A stretch of 64,000 nt of DNA from the NCBI RefSeq assembly GCF_016405965.1, contig NZ_JAEFCD010000013.1, positions 1-64,000 of the forward strand, in the 5' to 3' direction. The notes beneath the pieces are model-generated. The model saw nothing but the letters and a program-made list of their open reading frames with translations, made no database searches and was not told the DNA's origin. The stretch comes from Alteromonas sp. IB21. GTDB lineage: Bacteria; Pseudomonadota; Gammaproteobacteria; Enterobacterales; Alteromonadaceae. Of the stretch, positions 62,494 to 64,000 are shown piece by piece. Numbering within the stretch: the stretch's first letter is position 1; each line of letters starts with the position of its first letter. The translations under genes were made by a program, and so were the position numbers.

Positions 62494-64000
62494 TTACTTT
62501 TTCGCTTTAGCAAACGCATCGGCAAACGCGTTGCCCATAGCGCTGTTTTGCGGTTGACTGTTGCGATTGCCGCCACCCTGATTTGAACGTGGGTTAGCGT
62601 TGGAACGGCTAGACGTTTTGTGTTGCGCTTTACCTGTACGCTGGTTATTAGCGCCCTTACCTGAAGCCCCCTTACCTGTAGCGCTATGGCCGCCAGCATT
62701 GTTGCTCTGACTTGGCGTATCATCTAAGCGCATGGTGAAGGAAATACGCTTGCGCGGTACATCTACTTCCAGCACTTTTACTTTAACAATATCGCCCGCT
62801 TTCACCACTTCGCGAGGGTCTGAGATAAACTTGTTAGTCAGTGCGGAAATATGCACGAGTCCATCTTGATGCACACCCACATCAACAAATGCGCCAAAGT
62901 TAGCCACATTGCTGACCACACCCTCTAAGATCATACCCGGCTTGAGGTCGTTTATGGTTTCAACGCCTTCTTTAAACGCGGCAGTTTTGAACTCTGGACG
63001 AGGATCACGCCCTGGTTTGTCTAACTCTTTAAGGATATCTTTTACCGTAGGAAGACCAAATTCGTCGCTGGTAAAGGTATCAGGCGATAAGCTCTTTAGT
63101 AGTTCGGTGTTACCGATAATATCGTTTACCGCAACAGCAGTGGTATCTACAATTTTATCTACCACTGGGTATGCTTCGGGGTGAACTGCCGAGGCATCAA
63201 GTGGGTTTGAGCCGTTTACAATACGAAGGAAGCCCGCCGCTTGCTCGAATGCTTTTGGCCCTAAGCGCTCTACTTTCAATAGCGCTTTGCGGTCTGGGAA
63301 AGCACCGTTGGTATCTCTGAAATTAACAATATTGTGAGCAAGGGTTTTGTTTAATCCCGACACATAGCTTAACAGTGCAGGTGACGCGGTATTTAAATCA
63401 ACACCCACCGCGTTCACACAGTCTTCGATAACACGGTCAAGGGATTTGCCCAACTGACTTTGGCTAACATCGTGCTGATATTGACCTACACCGATGGCTT
63501 TAGGCTCAATCTTAACCAGCTCTGCAAGCGGGTCTTGCAGACGTCGCGCAATTGAAACGGCCCCACGAATGGACACGTCTAGATCAGGCAATTCTTTTGA
63601 AGCAAGCTCAGAAGCAGAATATACCGATGCGCCCGCTTCGCTAACCATAATTTTCTGTGCGGTCAACTCGCTGTTGTTTTTAAGCATTTCGCCAACCAGT
63701 TTGTCGGTTTCGCGCGAGCCGGTGCCGTTTCCAATGCTGATCAAATCTACCTTGTATTGCTTACACAGCGTGGTAAGCGTACGCATAGACTTATCCCACT
63801 GATTCTGTGGTGCGTGTGGGAATATGGTATTGGTTGCGACTACCTTACCTGTGCTGTCTACCACAGCCACTTTAACGCCGGTTCTCAAACCTGGATCCAG
63901 GCCCATCGTGGTTTTTGCACCTGCAGGCGCTGCCATTAGCAGGTCGTTCAGATTTTTGGCAAACACTTCAATGGCTTCTTCTTCGGCTCGCTCTCGTAGC
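62494..64000 (-). CDS. tex: Tex-family RNA-binding transcription accessory protein (partial, N-terminus missing)
   Basis: This reading frame is open to the window edge; the apparent start near 63966 is an internal GTG codon. About 502 residues are present of the usual 770 or so. The YqgF/RNase H-like domain comes first ([20 protein letters not shown]), then helix-hairpin-helix repeats ([32 protein letters not shown]), then an S1 domain ([20 protein letters not shown], with [12 protein letters not shown]). The C-terminal tail is rich in Gly, Asn, Ser and Gln. Tex binds nucleic acid and is tied to transcription control. The N-terminal domains are outside the window. Confidence 0.93.
   Translation of the reverse strand, partial: LRERAEEEAIEVFAKNLNDLLMAAPAGAKTTMGLDPGLRTGVKVAVVDSTGKVVATNTIFPHAPQNQWDKSMRTLTTLCKQYKVDLISIGNGTGSRETDKLVGEMLKNNSELTAQKIMVSEAGASVYSASELASKELPDLDVSIRGAVSIARRLQDPLAELVKIEPKAIGVGQYQHDVSQSQLGKSLDRVIEDCVNAVGVDLNTASPALLSYVSGLNKTLAHNIVNFRDTNGAFPDRKALLKVERLGPKAFEQAAGFLRIVNGSNPLDASAVHPEAYPVVDKIVDTTAVAVNDIIGNTELLKSLSPDTFTSDEFGLPTVKDILKELDKPGRDPRPEFKTAAFKEGVETINDLKPGMILEGVVSNVANFGAFVDVGVHQDGLVHISALTNKFISDPREVVKAGDIVKVKVLEVDVPRKRISFTMRLDDTPSQSNNAGGHSATGKGASGKGANNQRTGKAQHKTSSRSNANPRSNQGGGNRNSQPQNSAMGNAFADAFAKAKK

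Noticed and set aside
1-64000. CRISPR arrays, tRNA, rRNA, prophage, toxin-antitoxin or defence islands
   Set aside because: No regularly spaced repeats, cloverleaf-like sequence, ribosomal RNA, phage structural genes or known defence genes were seen on either strand by eye.

Overview
The window looks like a chromosomal segment of a marine gammaproteobacterium of the order Alteromonadales, most likely Alteromonas or a close relative. This rests on the gene families and their order (TamA/TamB, PlsB, LexA with SOS boxes, class II IlvC, coxBA-ctaG-coxC-surf1-ctaA-ctaB-sco, NfuA/ComF/BioH, DUF6702/M1 peptidase, DUF3014/DUF1285). No species can be fixed without a database search. I found no rRNA, tRNA, CRISPR or phage genes.

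Left end (1-5000). The first ~55 bases look like the terminus of an IS21-type insertion sequence. It interrupts a DUF1206 membrane-protein gene, the last member of a small leftward cluster headed by a Fur-box-like site. Next come a YqaA/DedA-type membrane protein, a secreted amidohydrolase and an overlapping DUF3014-DUF1285 pair. Region 5-16 kb holds small membrane and hypothetical proteins, an ABC1/UbiB-type kinase, an M1 metallopeptidase overlapping a DUF6702 gene, proB, a hotdog thioesterase, a D-2-hydroxyacid dehydrogenase, a DMT exporter, a PspB-like protein, and an ECF sigma factor with a probable membrane anti-sigma partner.

Region 16.9-36 kb holds tamB/tamA (envelope assembly), the 3' remnant of an S9-type peptidase, a Bcr/CflA-type exporter, and the branched-chain amino-acid genes. 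IlvC is divergent from ilvY with a 23-bp palindrome between them; then come comM and a TRIC channel, then ilvD-ilvA as a tight operon. PlsB converges on ilvA across a bidirectional terminator. A GAF-PAS-PAS-GAF-GGDEF protein and lexA (two tandem SOS boxes) follow.

Region 39.9-48.6 kb is a complete aa3-type cytochrome c oxidase locus: structural subunits II, I and III, copper insertion proteins (CtaG, SCO), heme A synthesis (CtaB, CtaA), SURF1, a small uncharacterised membrane protein and an antisense DUF2909 gene. A strong hairpin separates coxA from ctaG.

Region 48.6-64 kb is mixed: GNAT acetyltransferase, secreted polysaccharide deacetylase, DinF-type MATE exporter, VOC protein, Asp/Glu racemase, NfuA, a secreted M14 carboxypeptidase, ComF, BioH, a flagellar-rod-like small protein followed by a SprA-type HExxH protein, an unusual C1-peptidase/alpha-beta-hydrolase fusion, and the C-terminal two-thirds of Tex running off the end.

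Most of the window is ordinary core genome. The best candidates for something less described are the Fur-box operon at the left end, the flagellar-like/SprA pair and the two-domain peptidase-hydrolase. I did not see a convincing wholly new system.
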